Shown here: positions 1-7,968 of the stretch, one piece after another
Numbering within the stretch: position 1 is the first letter of the stretch
Layout of the letters: each line of letters opens with the position of its first letter
Assembly (NCBI RefSeq): GCF_007679495.1
Contig: NZ_VEGP01000006.1
Coordinates: forward strand, 79,340-143,339
DNA length: 64,000 nt
Source of the DNA: Paenibacillus sp. 32O-W
GTDB taxonomy: Bacteria > Bacillota > Bacilli > Paenibacillales > NBRC-103111
Direction of reading: 5' to 3'
Translations under genes and position numbers: made by a program
The notes under the pieces: generated by a model
Seen by the model: only the letters and a program-made list of their open reading frames with translations
Databases searched by the model: none
What the model was told of the DNA's origin: nothing

Positions 1-276
1 ATTGACGTTTAACCCTTCCGTCACGGTGATTTGCACCGCATTGTTAGGAACGAACTTCGGCTCCGTCGTCATAATGGTTCTTCCAGCGGCGCTTTGCGGC
101 AGCTCATCCGTCGCGCGCACACGGTCCGCCTCATTGCGAATATTTGGCAATACTCCTGCTTCCATAAACCGCTTGATGAATGTTGATTTCCCAGTGCGGA
201 CCGCTCCCACGACTCCTAGGTAGATGTCACCGCCGGTTCGTTCCGCGATGTCCTTAAAAATATCGATTTTCTCCAA
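1..276 (-). CDS. spoIVA: Stage IV sporulation protein A, N-terminal part (cut by window edge)
   Basis: SpoIVA is the ATPase that polymerises on the forespore surface and forms the base layer of the spore coat. The visible 92 codons begin LEKIDIFKDIAERTGGDIYL and contain a P-loop (GAVRTGKST, about residues 24-32), followed by the family-typical NEADR and DELPQSAAGRTIMTTEPKF stretches. The start is TTG at 276, set by a GGAGGGG ribosome site at 283-289; B. subtilis SpoIVA also has a non-ATG start in the same place. The rest of the gene lies beyond base 1. In B. subtilis the neighbours are yphF and yphE, as here. Identity is very secure from these N-terminal residues. Confidence 0.96.
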   Translation of the reverse strand, partial: MEKIDIFKDIAERTGGDIYLGVVGAVRTGKSTFIKRFMEAGVLPNIRNEADRVRATDELPQSAAGRTIMTTEPKFVPNNAVQITVTEGLNVN

Positions 277-389
277 AAAGATCCCCTCCTACAAGGTTTA
301 TTGACGAAGCACGCGCTTTGGACGAACCGGAGAACGTTCCCGGATCGGTTCGTGTGCGGCCACACTCGTACATACATTGGACTAGTACT

Positions 390-418
390 ACTATATGTAC
401 AGGTTTATGGATTATGAC
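390..418 (-). promoter_or_regulatory. Candidate sigma-E promoter of spoIVA
   Basis: On the minus strand GTCATAAT (411-418) and CATATAGT (390-397) are separated by 13 nt. They resemble the sigma-E -35 and CATACANT -10 elements. SpoIVA is made in the mother cell under sigma-E in B. subtilis, so element and gene agree. The leader to the TTG start would be about 105 nt. The call is by eye only. Confidence 0.5.
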
Positions 419-521
419 AACATTTAACCCCCTCGCTTCCTTTTCCTAAGGAGTTTTCGACCAACCCCCAATAAAAGAAGGCTACTTCTATCATATATGT
501 GAGAGAGCAACAGGTTATTCT

Positions 522-562
522 ACAAAAAAAACTCTATAGTCATAGATCAATGACCATAGAGT
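522..562 (-). terminator. Rho-independent terminator after yphF
   Basis: ACTCTAT and GTCAT arms (531-543) pair with ATGAC and ATAGAGT (550-562), with one mismatch. On the minus strand the hairpin is followed by eight U residues (523-530). It lies about 60 nt beyond the yphF stop, before spoIVA. Confidence 0.8.
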
Positions 563-619
563 TTATCGGAGCTTGGATTAAGCAGTTCGCGTAACAGCTT
601 GCCTCTCTCAAATCGGCAT

Positions 620-1378
620 TCAGCTCTGTCCGAAAGAGTTTACCAATTTGGGCATACCGTCAATCCATTTATAAGGTAGGGACCACGCCGGCACAAACAA
701 GGATTCCGCAACAAGAATTTCGCGCAGATCCGTATCGGGACCGATCGTTTCCGAACCTTTCTTTTCCATTACCTTCATTATATCGAGTGCATAATCAATA
801 TAGACGTCACCCGTATCTTCCACCAAAACAGGAAGCGTCTGGCCGGAATTCGGGCTCTGGATCACCGGCTTCTTCATCCGTAACTGCTCAAAATCGAGCA
901 AATAGACGCCTTCCGCAACCTTCTCCCCCTTAGGGAGCTTTCCCTGCTTGTCCCTATAAGCGAATACTTCTCGCTGAATATCCACCATTTGCTGATACAG
1001 GGGCAGATCCATCAGCTTCACCTTGGGCTCTGTTTCAACATCCACCAGAACGTAGATGGCGGTTCCTCCGTTCTCGAACGAATTCGTCGGAACCATGCTC
1101 AGCAGGTTGGACTGAGTCAGTTTGTTGAAATCAATGAAATACTTTTCGTATATTGGCGTATCGCTTTCCTTATTTTTGATAGGCAGTACTCCGGTTCTTT
1201 CTTTATACTGGTCAACGGCATTCTGCACAATGACAATAAATTCCCCCGAGGCCGGAGCATTCCGCTTCTTCACCTCGCCGGAATACATGCAGCCGCTAAG
1301 CAGCATAACCGTCAGTATCAGCATCAGACCGGTTAACGGCTGCCTCCAGCGTCTAGACCAACGCAAGTCAGCTATCAT
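620..1378 (-). CDS. yphF: YphF-like sporulation-region lipoprotein
   Basis: A 252-residue predicted lipoprotein: a basic N-terminus, a hydrophobic segment (about residues 15-28) and the lipobox LLSGC, so it should be lipidated at that cysteine and held on the outer face of the membrane. No catalytic motif was recognised. The YphF assignment rests mainly on position, since B. subtilis has spoIVA-yphF-yphE-gpsA, plus similar length and lipoprotein character. ATG at 1378 is preferred to ATG at 1387 because AAAGG then lies 9 nt upstream; the upstream ferredoxin stop is one base away, so the two are probably translationally coupled. Molecular function is unknown. Confidence 0.75.
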   Translation of the reverse strand: MIADLRWSRRWRQPLTGLMLILTVMLLSGCMYSGEVKKRNAPASGEFIVIVQNAVDQYKERTGVLPIKNKESDTPIYEKYFIDFNKLTQSNLLSMVPTNSFENGGTAIYVLVDVETEPKVKLMDLPLYQQMVDIQREVFAYRDKQGKLPKGEKVAEGVYLLDFEQLRMKKPVIQSPNSGQTLPVLVEDTGDVYIDYALDIMKVMEKKGSETIGPDTDLREILVAESLFVPAWSLPYKWIDGMPKLVNSFGQS

Positions 1379-1379
1379 C

Positions 1380-1739
1380 TCATTCATCCTTTCCGGGCAC
1401 GTTCAGCCCGTCCTCCTCCTGCCTCTCGGCTAACAGCTTGCGAACCGCTGCCTTGAGCGGATCCTCCGGGATATGAACCTCTACATTCCCGGCTACTCTA
1501 GCCTGACATGCCAGTCGGAATCCATCCCCAATCAGGGAGCCAAGCTTCTGCTTCTCGTTCAGGTTAGCAGGGGTAAGCCCAGACTGGTCCGGCACCTTGA
1601 CTTTGCACATCAGGCAGGCGGCTCTTCCGCCGCAGCGTGTGCGTATATGGGCCTTGGCCCTGCGGCCCGCCTCCAGCAAAGTCGTTCCTGGACGAACGTT
1701 AATCTGCCTCTCATCAGGCCAAAACCGTACCTCGTTCAT
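1380..1739 (-). CDS. [2Fe-2S] ferredoxin-like protein (first of two)
   Basis: A 119-residue protein with a plant/vertebrate-type ferredoxin fold. The cluster ligands are visible as CGGRAACLMC (C-x5-C-x2-C) and a fourth cysteine in LACQA about 30 residues later. Such proteins carry single electrons in the cytoplasm; the partner cannot be read from the sequence. A charged tail of about 25 residues follows the domain. The ribosome site AAAGGAAG precedes ATG 1739. It lies between a nucleotidyltransferase-like gene and yphF in what looks like one transcription unit. A second ferredoxin is encoded at 2626-2919. Confidence 0.85.
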   Translation of the reverse strand: MNEVRFWPDERQINVRPGTTLLEAGRRAKAHIRTRCGGRAACLMCKVKVPDQSGLTPANLNEKQKLGSLIGDGFRLACQARVAGNVEVHIPEDPLKAAVRKLLAERQEEDGLNVPGKDE

Positions 1740-1812
1740 CCTATCTTCCTTTCCCGGCTTTATGCGACGGCATATTCCTGCCGAGCTTATCGGAGTGGAT
1801 ATTACCTTATTT

Positions 1813-2394
1813 TCAAACTTCTGTCAAACGGCTGATTTGCTCAACAACGGACGGAGTCAACCGATTATCTTCCACAATACGTTCCAAGGCGGGAAAGTAT
1901 TGATCGGGAGCCTGCTTCATTCTCGCGGCAATTGGCTCATACCGATCCTCCCTCGCCCGGAGGACGTTAAAGACCAGCTCATGAGCCAGCGGCATCAAAC
2001 GTACCTTACATCCGCCCAAGCCAACCTCCGGGCTGTAAGGAAACAAAGCGCCTACATTGACATGATAGCTGCCGGCAGCGGTTAAAATCCGAAAATCCGA
2101 GACCAGCTCTAGCGGCATGCCCGCGATATGGAAGTGAGCAAGCCGGGAGGAATAAATTTCCGTCTCACTCGGCCCAAGCTTGTCCGTCGCGAAATCGTTA
2201 AGCAGAGAATAAATCTCCTCCGCATCCTTCGAATCTGTGTATACATCAATATCTCTGGGCTGCCGCGATAAATCGACTCCCTGCAGCAGAAGTCCGCTGC
2301 TTCCTCCAAGCAGCCACACGGTGTCGTGGCGGGCTTCCTTCAGCTTCCCGGCCATAACTCTGATCGCGTATTCTACATTATCGTCAAGCTTCAT
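1813..2394 (-). CDS. Nucleotidyltransferase-fold protein of unknown substrate
   Basis: 193 residues. The N-terminal half has a GGSSGLLLQG loop followed by RDIDVYTD, the GG/GS plus D-x-D signature of the polymerase-beta-type nucleotidyltransferase fold, as in AbiEii-like and minor nucleotidyltransferases. The later part (LELVSDFRIL, then MPLAHELVFNVLRAREDRYE) resembles the helical support seen in those proteins. This could be an active nucleotidyl- or AMP-transferase, but the substrate is unknown and no antitoxin partner is adjacent, so a toxin role is not supported. The start ATG 2394 has only a weak GAAGG upstream. It sits between the two ferredoxin genes. Confidence 0.6.
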   Translation of the reverse strand: MKLDDNVEYAIRVMAGKLKEARHDTVWLLGGSSGLLLQGVDLSRQPRDIDVYTDSKDAEEIYSLLNDFATDKLGPSETEIYSSRLAHFHIAGMPLELVSDFRILTAAGSYHVNVGALFPYSPEVGLGGCKVRLMPLAHELVFNVLRAREDRYEPIAARMKQAPDQYFPALERIVEDNRLTPSVVEQISRLTEV

Positions 2395-2625
2395 CGTATA
2401 CCGCGCCTTCCGGTCTAATCTCCAAACTAAACTTCTCAGCAGATTCTTACGATGTTAGACAGTATAACCATCTCATCTATAGGTTTCCATTCTTTATTCC
2501 GCACCTGCAGCTGAAAAGTGAAATGACCGGGGTCTTTCAGCAAGAGCCCGGGTTCGATTTCAATCATTCAAAATAGGTGGGGTCCGGCGGGATCGGATTT
2601 CTCCTCCGTTTCCTAGTGCGGACTT

Positions 2626-2919
2626 CTAGAAATAGGTCTTGTTGGTGGCCTTAATCGGTCCGATTTCTTTAATTCTGGCCTGACAGCCGAGGCGGAACCC
2701 CTCATCGAATTCCTCCGGATCCAGACGGGCAATTTCCGCTTCCGTAGGTTCCTCGAGTAATTCCATTCCTTGCGAAATGTAGCACCTGCAGCGGGCACAA
2801 GTCCCCCTTGTACAGGAAAATCCCCAGTCTACATTATTTTTAAGGGCCAGTTCAAGAATGGACAGGCCCGTTTCAGGTTGTACCGTTTTCTTCCCAAAGC
2901 GGCCCACAAGCTCGAGCAT
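2626..2919 (-). CDS. [2Fe-2S] ferredoxin-like protein (second of two)
   Basis: 97 residues starting MLELVGRFGKKTV. The cluster ligands are SCTRGTCARCRC (C-x4-C-x2-C) and a final cysteine in LGCQA. The start ATG at 2919 is set by GGAGGT 9 nt upstream. The reading frame stays open to 3102, but that extension reads through yphE out of frame and looks non-coding. The gene follows yphE by 23 nt. Function: cytoplasmic one-electron carrier, partner unknown. Its spacing C-x4-C differs from the C-x5-C of the first ferredoxin, so this is not a recent duplication. Confidence 0.85.
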   Translation of the reverse strand: MLELVGRFGKKTVQPETGLSILELALKNNVDWGFSCTRGTCARCRCYISQGMELLEEPTEAEIARLDPEEFDEGFRLGCQARIKEIGPIKATNKTYF

Positions 2920-2942
2920 TCTTCGATTACCTCCAATGTCAG

Positions 2943-3122
2943 TTAAATCATGGAAAGCAGCATGTACAGCAAAATCGGAACAAAAAGAAGAAACGCAATA
3001 AGAGAAAGGATAAATCGGACAAAGCCTTTGGTTTTTTGTCTGGCATACGTAATCAGCACGGTAGCGACCAGCATCAAGCCCATCGCAACGAACGATGCCC
3101 ACATTTTATCCAAACTGCTCAA
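2943..3122 (-). CDS. yphE: YphE-like small membrane protein (DUF2768 type)
   Basis: A 59-residue protein with two hydrophobic segments (about residues 8-26 and 36-57) separated by a basic loop (YARQKTKGFVRF). The start is TTG at 3122, with AGAGAGG about 10 nt upstream; ATG at 3104 is a weaker internal alternative. Position between spoIVA/yphF and gpsA, size and topology match B. subtilis YphE, a small membrane protein of unknown function. Its frame differs from the longer open frame that overlaps it at 2626-3102. Confidence 0.7.
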   Translation of the reverse strand: MSSLDKMWASFVAMGLMLVATVLITYARQKTKGFVRFILSLIAFLLFVPILLYMLLSMI

Positions 3123-3302
3123 GATTTGATAACCTCTCTTTCCAAAATCCGCATCTTATGTATTATATCATTCTGCTAATTGTTTTTGTAATCCGGTCTA
3201 ACCAACAAATCGGTGACAATTGTGTGGACATCCAAGCTGTATACACGGCAGGGAAAATAAGAGCTCTTCGATTCCATGAGATTTAATAGCCCTGTTATTC
3301 CG

Positions 3303-3332
3303 CAAAAAATAAAGGACCGATTTCTCGGCCCC
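3303..3332 (-). terminator. Rho-independent terminator after the spoVIF-like gene
   Basis: The arms GGACCGA (3314-3320) and TCGGCCC (3325-3331) form a seven-base stem with one mismatch. On the minus strand a run UUUAUUUUUU follows. It lies just beyond the stop at 3349. Confidence 0.65.
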
Positions 3333-3348
3333 TATTCCTCAATCAAGA

Positions 3349-3627
3349 TTATTTTTTGGATATCATTTTCATCAATTGCTCCAGGCTGTTCGGATTCACT
3401 TTGCTGCTTTTTACCGCTTGAATAATATCATTCATAGTGGATTCCGACACTTTCACATTGACCAGAGACGATACTTGGCGGATCAACTGCCGGAGCTGCT
3501 CTTCGCTCTGCAAGGTGGACGGCTTCACTCCACTGGCCAGCTTCTGAATATCTCTCTCGGAAATGGATTTTCCGGTCTTGTTCTTGACCACGTTCAATAT
3601 GTCTTTGGGGCTTTGTTTGCCGCTCAT
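3349..3627 (-). CDS. Stage VI sporulation protein F-like (SpoVIF family)
   Basis: A 92-residue, helical, charged protein beginning MSGKQSPKDILNVVKNKTGK. The layout, K-x-G-K then short helices ending in LEQLMKMISKK, resembles the SpoVIF family, small proteins needed late in coat assembly and spore resistance. It has no membrane segment. A GGGAGGG site precedes ATG 3627, and a terminator follows the stop, so it is probably its own short unit. Placement among spore genes supports the call; similarity is judged by eye, so the family name is moderately secure. Confidence 0.65.
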   Translation of the reverse strand: MSGKQSPKDILNVVKNKTGKSISERDIQKLASGVKPSTLQSEEQLRQLIRQVSSLVNVKVSESTMNDIIQAVKSSKVNPNSLEQLMKMISKK

Positions 3628-3710
3628 CCTTTTCCCTCCCTTAGTCCAGTCTTCGTTGCACTAAGGTATAATATGTACGAAAAGCGGCAAATGTGTAGGC
3701 GGGGTACTAT

Positions 3711-4754
3711 CTAATTCCAGCGAAGGTGTCCGCTCTGCGCCACTTCTTCCATTTCATGCGTTGGAACGCGGCCCATTAAATCCTCTACCGCATCTTTAGC
3801 CTGTTTGCCATTGAACAATACCTCATACAAAGCTGCCGTAATCGGCATCTCGACCTGGTATTTGCCGGATAGTGCGTAAGCGGCCTTGGTTGTCTTCACG
3901 CCTTCGACGACCATTCCCATAGTTTCCAGTACTTCTTCCAGAGCGGCTCCCTGTCCAAGCATATGGCCCGCGCGCCAATTCCGGCTGTGCCGGCTGGTGC
4001 AGGTGACGATCAAGTCGCCGACACCCGCCAGACCGGCGAACGTGAGAGGACTGGCACCCATCGCCGCGCCGAGCCGAGCGATCTCTGCCAACCCGCGGGT
4101 CATCAGCGCTGCCTTGGCATTGTCCCCAAAGCCGAGGCCATCCGACATCCCTGCTCCGAGAGCAATGATATTCTTCAGAGCGCCGCCGATTTCCACGCCG
4201 CTGACATCCGGATTCGTATAAACGCGAAAATACGAGTTATTCAGCAAATCTTGAGCCGCATATGCGGTCTCCAGACATTGAGCGGCCACTACCACGGTTG
4301 TAGGGCTCTTCTGAACCACTTCCTCGGCATGACTCGGACCGGACAATACGACAATTCGGTCATGGTCGTATTCCGGCAGCTCCTCGCTGATGACAGTGGA
4401 CATGCGCTTGAGCGAATCCGCTTCGAAGCCTTTGGTTGCATGAATTAATAATGAATCGGGACGAAGCCAAGGACGGATTTGACGAACAACCTCCCGCATG
4501 CCATGCGAAGGCGAGACCACAAGAACAGCCCGCGAATCCCGGACCGCCTCTTCGATGGAGGTAGTGGCTGTAATATTGTCAGGCAGCACGGTATCCTTCA
4601 GAAACCGGCTGTTGCGATGAGTCCGGTTGATTTCCTCCGCCTGCTGTCCGGACCGGGTCCACAGGACGACCTCGTGGTTATTCGAAGCCAGAACCGTTGC
4701 AAGCGCCGTTCCCCAGCTTCCGGCTACAAGGACCGTTGTTTTGCTTTTTCCCAT
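3711..4754 (-). CDS. gpsA: NAD(P)-dependent glycerol-3-phosphate dehydrogenase
   Basis: 347 residues. GpsA reduces dihydroxyacetone phosphate to sn-glycerol-3-phosphate, the backbone for phospholipids. An N-terminal Rossmann domain (VLVAGSWGTALA) is followed by SPSHGMREV, IHATKGFE and GPSHAEEV, and the C-terminal catalytic part has the conserved lysine in GGALKNIIALGAG. ATG 4754 is chosen for AAGGAG 10 nt upstream; the upstream open frame overlaps plsY and is not coding. The usual first glycine of the GAGSWG dinucleotide loop is valine here. It directly follows plsY, the next enzyme in the pathway. Confidence 0.95.
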   Translation of the reverse strand: MGKSKTTVLVAGSWGTALATVLASNNHEVVLWTRSGQQAEEINRTHRNSRFLKDTVLPDNITATTSIEEAVRDSRAVLVVSPSHGMREVVRQIRPWLRPDSLLIHATKGFEADSLKRMSTVISEELPEYDHDRIVVLSGPSHAEEVVQKSPTTVVVAAQCLETAYAAQDLLNNSYFRVYTNPDVSGVEIGGALKNIIALGAGMSDGLGFGDNAKAALMTRGLAEIARLGAAMGASPLTFAGLAGVGDLIVTCTSRHSRNWRAGHMLGQGAALEEVLETMGMVVEGVKTTKAAYALSGKYQVEMPITAALYEVLFNGKQAKDAVEDLMGRVPTHEMEEVAQSGHLRWN

Positions 4755-4789
4755 CGTATTCCTGCTCCTTCCTTCACGATCCCAGCGGA

Positions 4790-5383
4790 TCATCGTTTGC
4801 TTCCCAGCTTGTTCTCCTGTCCGCGAATCAGCTTCATAATATTCGTCCGGTGACGGACAAAGGAAAATACGGCAATAAGCAAGCTGCCGATCAATACCGG
4901 TAGAGGTTCTCCCATTATCCATATAGAAATAGGAAGTAGGCCAGTAAAAATAAGAGAACCCAACGATACGTACCTTGTTATGAATATAGAGCCGATGGCA
5001 ATAATACCGGCAAACAGAGCGGGCAGGAAGCAGAGGGTCGCCGTCACGCCGATAGCGGTCGCTATCCCTTTGCCCCCTTTAAAGCCGAAATATACCGGCC
5101 AGTTATGCCCTGCAATAACGGAAAGTCCGGCCCATACCGGCACCCAATCGTTTTCTCCTCCGAGCCATCGTCCTATCCATACTGCGGCGATTCCTTTAAT
5201 CACATCCAGAGCAAGCACAGCGATGGCCGGTCCCTTGCCCAATATTCTCAAAGTATTGGTTGCCCCGGCGTTACCGCTTCCATGCTTGCGGATATCGATT
5301 CCCTTCAGCAGCTTCCCCGCAAGAAAGCTGAAGCTGATGGAACCAAGAAGATAACTGATAATCAATGCTGCAAAAACTTGCAC
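4790..5383 (-). CDS. plsY: Glycerol-3-phosphate acyltransferase PlsY
   Basis: 197 residues, an integral membrane enzyme that moves an acyl group from acyl-phosphate to glycerol-3-phosphate. The three family motifs are visible: SYLLGSISFSFL with GSGNAGATNTLR (motif 1), FKGGKGIATAIGV (motif 2, the phosphate loop) and a late hydrophobic segment ending with FVRHRTNIMKLIRGQE (motif 3). Five membrane segments are apparent. The start is GTG 5383 with GGGGGAG upstream. It lies 35 nt from gpsA and 18 nt from der, so the three genes look co-transcribed, joining substrate synthesis to first acylation. Confidence 0.96.
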   Translation of the reverse strand: MQVFAALIISYLLGSISFSFLAGKLLKGIDIRKHGSGNAGATNTLRILGKGPAIAVLALDVIKGIAAVWIGRWLGGENDWVPVWAGLSVIAGHNWPVYFGFKGGKGIATAIGVTATLCFLPALFAGIIAIGSIFITRYVSLGSLIFTGLLPISIWIMGEPLPVLIGSLLIAVFSFVRHRTNIMKLIRGQENKLGSKR

Positions 5384-5401
5384 TCGCGCTCCCCCTTAAC
5401 C

Positions 5402-6724
5402 TTATTCATCCGAAGACTTTTTGCGAGTAATGATTCGTACCGGAGTCCCCTCGAAGTTAAACGACCCCCGTATTTTGTTCTCCAAATACCGCTCATAGGA
5501 AAAATGCATCAATTCGGGGTTGTTAACGAATATAACGAAAGTGGGAGGCTTGACAGCTACTTGAGTCACATAATTGATTCGCAGTCTTTTGCCTTTGTCG
5601 GTTGGCGGCGGATTAATCGCTACGGCATCCATAATGACATCATTCAACAGGTGCGTCGTTATGCGTGCCGCATGATTCTCAGCCACCTCAGACACAACCG
5701 GCATCAGCCTGTTCAGCCTCTGCTTCGTCTTCGCCGAAACGAAAAGCACCGGCGCATAAGGCATGAACAAAAAATGATCTCTTATTTTTTGCGTAAACTG
5801 CTGTGTAGATTTGTCGTCTTTCTCAATCGCATCCCACTTGTTGACAACGAAGATGCTGGCCTTGCCGGCCTCATGGGCGTACCCGGCAATATGCTTATCC
5901 TGCTCGATTATTCCCTCCTCCGCGTTAATGACAATCAGAGCCACGTCAGCGCGTTCTATCGCCTTCATCGCCCTCATGACGCTGTATTTCTCCGTTGTTT
6001 CATATACCTTGCCCCGCTTGCGCATTCCGGCCGTATCGATCAGCACATACTGCTGTCCGTCTTTCTCGAACGGGGTATCTATCGCATCGCGAGTCGTCCC
6101 GGCGACATCGCTGACAATGACCCTTTCTTCACCCAATATGGCATTAACCAGAGAAGATTTGCCGACGTTGGGGCGGCCGATCAAAGCAACCTTGATAACC
6201 TCATCGCCATAAGGATCCTCCGTCTCCGGGGGAAAATGTCGGGCTGCGGCTTCCAGCATGTCTCCCAATCCCAACCCGTGAGCACCCGAGATGGCAATCG
6301 GATCGCCGAAGCCCAGGCTGTAAAACTCATAAATGAGCTCCTGTCTCTGGATATTGTCCACTTTATTAACGGCCAGCACAACCGGCTTGCCCGATTTGAA
6401 CAGGATGCGCGCGATTTCTTCATCGTCCGGCGTGACGCCTGCCTTGCCGTCCACCATGAACAGAATGACATCGGCCTCTTCTATCGCTAATTCGGCTTGA
6501 ACCCGCACCGATCTAAGGATCGAATCTTCTCCATCCAATTCTATACCGCCGGTATCGATGACATTAAAGGATGTTCCGAGCCATTCACCGGTTCCGTATA
6601 GCCTGTCTCTTGTAATCCCGGGTTTATCTTCCACGATGGCCATCCGGTCGCCCACGATCCAATTGAAGATCGTTGACTTGCCGACATTGGGACGGCCAAC
6701 GATGGCAATAACGGGTTTTGCCAT
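5402..6724 (-). CDS. der: Ribosome-assembly GTPase Der (EngA)
   Basis: 440 residues with the tandem-GTPase layout unique to Der. GTPase 1 has [13 protein letters not shown] and NKVD; GTPase 2 has [18 protein letters not shown] and NKWD; a C-terminal KH-like domain follows. Der acts in 50S subunit maturation. ATG at 6724 ([10 protein letters not shown]) is preferred over GTG at 6733 because AGGGAG lies 8 nt upstream of the ATG but abuts the GTG. The position between gpsA/plsY and the yphB-type gene matches B. subtilis. Confidence 0.97.
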   Translation of the reverse strand: MAKPVIAIVGRPNVGKSTIFNWIVGDRMAIVEDKPGITRDRLYGTGEWLGTSFNVIDTGGIELDGEDSILRSVRVQAELAIEEADVILFMVDGKAGVTPDDEEIARILFKSGKPVVLAVNKVDNIQRQELIYEFYSLGFGDPIAISGAHGLGLGDMLEAAARHFPPETEDPYGDEVIKVALIGRPNVGKSSLVNAILGEERVIVSDVAGTTRDAIDTPFEKDGQQYVLIDTAGMRKRGKVYETTEKYSVMRAMKAIERADVALIVINAEEGIIEQDKHIAGYAHEAGKASIFVVNKWDAIEKDDKSTQQFTQKIRDHFLFMPYAPVLFVSAKTKQRLNRLMPVVSEVAENHAARITTHLLNDVIMDAVAINPPPTDKGKRLRINYVTQVAVKPPTFVIFVNNPELMHFSYERYLENKIRGSFNFEGTPVRIITRKKSSDE

Positions 6725-6802
6725 TCCATCCACTCCCTATACTCCATGCTTACTCTTTTTTATCCATTCTCCATCATAGCAAAAATGCTTATAAATGGCT
6801 AA

Positions 6803-6988
6803 TTAATGTTTAACGATGATCATCGTCCCGTTCTCTAAATCATGGGCCATGGCATCCAGTATTTTCTCCAGCTTGAAGGCTACCGTCTGCAGCTCCTCTT
6901 TATTTTCCGTAATAAATAAAGGGGCTCCGCCCGCGTTGACCTTGTCTTTGTGCATCGTTATAATTGCCAGAATCGGCTTGATGTCCAT
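6803..6988 (-). CDS. Capping-complex (CIMA-like) small partner of the YIEGIA protein
   Basis: 61 residues (MDIKPILAIITMHKDKV...), with the pattern AIITM..KVNAGGAPLFIT...LEKILDAMAHDLENGTMIIV. I recognise this as the small protein encoded beside YIEGIA-family membrane proteins and called the capping-complex subunit. Its gene lies between the YIEGIA gene and der, as expected. The start is uncertain: ATG 6988 has an AAAGG about 12 nt upstream, while ATG 7000, ATG 6997 and TTG 7009 are in the same frame without better sites. The mechanism is not established from the sequence. Confidence 0.7.
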   Translation of the reverse strand: MDIKPILAIITMHKDKVNAGGAPLFITENKEELQTVAFKLEKILDAMAHDLENGTMIIVKH

Positions 6989-7079
6989 CGTCTTCATCAT
7001 CCTTTCCAACTAACCGGTGATGGCAGGCTTTCTTGTCTTTCTTCGTTTTTCCTGCTGTACTTGCCTCCGCAAATCCGGA

Positions 7080-7967
7080 TTATATTTTCGCCTGGTTGGG
7101 CATCTTTATCGCACTTTCCAGCAGTGGAACGTTGAGGAATACTTTCTCCGCCTTTGTCCCGTCTCTGTCGATAGGCATGAGGAAGACGCCCAGCCGGCCA
7201 TCGTTAATGTCCAGCTTCGACAAGGGGATAAGGGACGGCTCTCCGGAATCGCGGTAAATCCCCAAGATGGTTGACAAGTCATGCAGCAGCGCCTGCCGCT
7301 GTCCAAGATTGGCCAGAGCTAACCGGCCGTTGGTGCTTCTCGGAGTGGCGATCAACCCCAATCCTCGCTTGGCAATCAGCTTCTGCGATTCCTCCAGGCC
7401 CACGTTCATGATATAAATGTCTCCGACATACAGATTGGGGCCTTCCACTCTCACTTCCGCACAGCGGACATCCGCAATAGCGCCTACCGTCTTGCCCGAC
7501 CGGAACCGGAAGCTTATGAATAATGCCAACAAACCGAACAGAACTCCCCAATACCAGGCGAACAAAACACTGAGCAGCGTCGTCACGAATGCGGTAAAAA
7601 TAACCAGGTAATTCCTCCCTTCGAATACCATCGCAATGCCTTCGATATAAGATGCTCCCCGTGGTACTAGCTCCATCTCATCCAGCTTGGACAAGGTTTC
7701 CCTCTCCATATTGCGGACGTCGCGAAACTGCTGAGCTGCCAGCGAGAGAAATGTAACGGCCGTATAATCTTTGCCGAGCAAAGAAGGGACCGCTACAGCA
7801 CCAAGGCCTGCCGCAATCACTCCCAACGAAATATGGATTATCCGGCCGTGAGGATAAGTAGGATATTGACGGTAATCTGTACGAAGAAGCATGATACGGG
7901 TCAATACTCCGTATAAAACTCCTATGATTACCCCAGTCAGAAATTGGTTCTCGATAATTAAGCGCAT
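7080..7967 (-). CDS. YIEGIA-family membrane protein (YphB/SeaA-like)
   Basis: 295 residues with the family signature SYIEGIAMVFEGRNYL near residues 105-120. Hydrophobic segments occur at about 8-28, 46-64 and 122-150; the C-terminal 120 residues are soluble and include KRGLGLIATPRS. B. subtilis YphB (SeaA), at the same place next to der and yphA, takes part in spore-envelope assembly. The start ATG 7967 has AAGGAG 10 nt upstream and follows the yphA stop by one base, so the two are coupled. Family membership is secure from the motif; the biochemical role is unknown. Confidence 0.85.
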   Translation of the reverse strand: MRLIIENQFLTGVIIGVLYGVLTRIMLLRTDYRQYPTYPHGRIIHISLGVIAAGLGAVAVPSLLGKDYTAVTFLSLAAQQFRDVRNMERETLSKLDEMELVPRGASYIEGIAMVFEGRNYLVIFTAFVTTLLSVLFAWYWGVLFGLLALFISFRFRSGKTVGAIADVRCAEVRVEGPNLYVGDIYIMNVGLEESQKLIAKRGLGLIATPRSTNGRLALANLGQRQALLHDLSTILGIYRDSGEPSLIPLSKLDINDGRLGVFLMPIDRDGTKAEKVFLNVPLLESAIKMPNQAKI

Positions 7968-7968
7968 G

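Noticed and set aside
1813..2394. Toxin of an AbiE-like toxin-antitoxin pair
   Set aside because: Nucleotidyltransferase motifs fit, but there is no antitoxin gene beside it and the neighbours are ferredoxins.
2919..3102. N-terminal extension of the second ferredoxin
   Set aside because: A GGAGGT site fixes ATG 2919, and the extension reads yphE out of frame.
5105..6490. Plus-strand open frame opposite der (461 codons)
   Set aside because: Antisense to an intact tandem GTPase; composition is that of a shadow frame.
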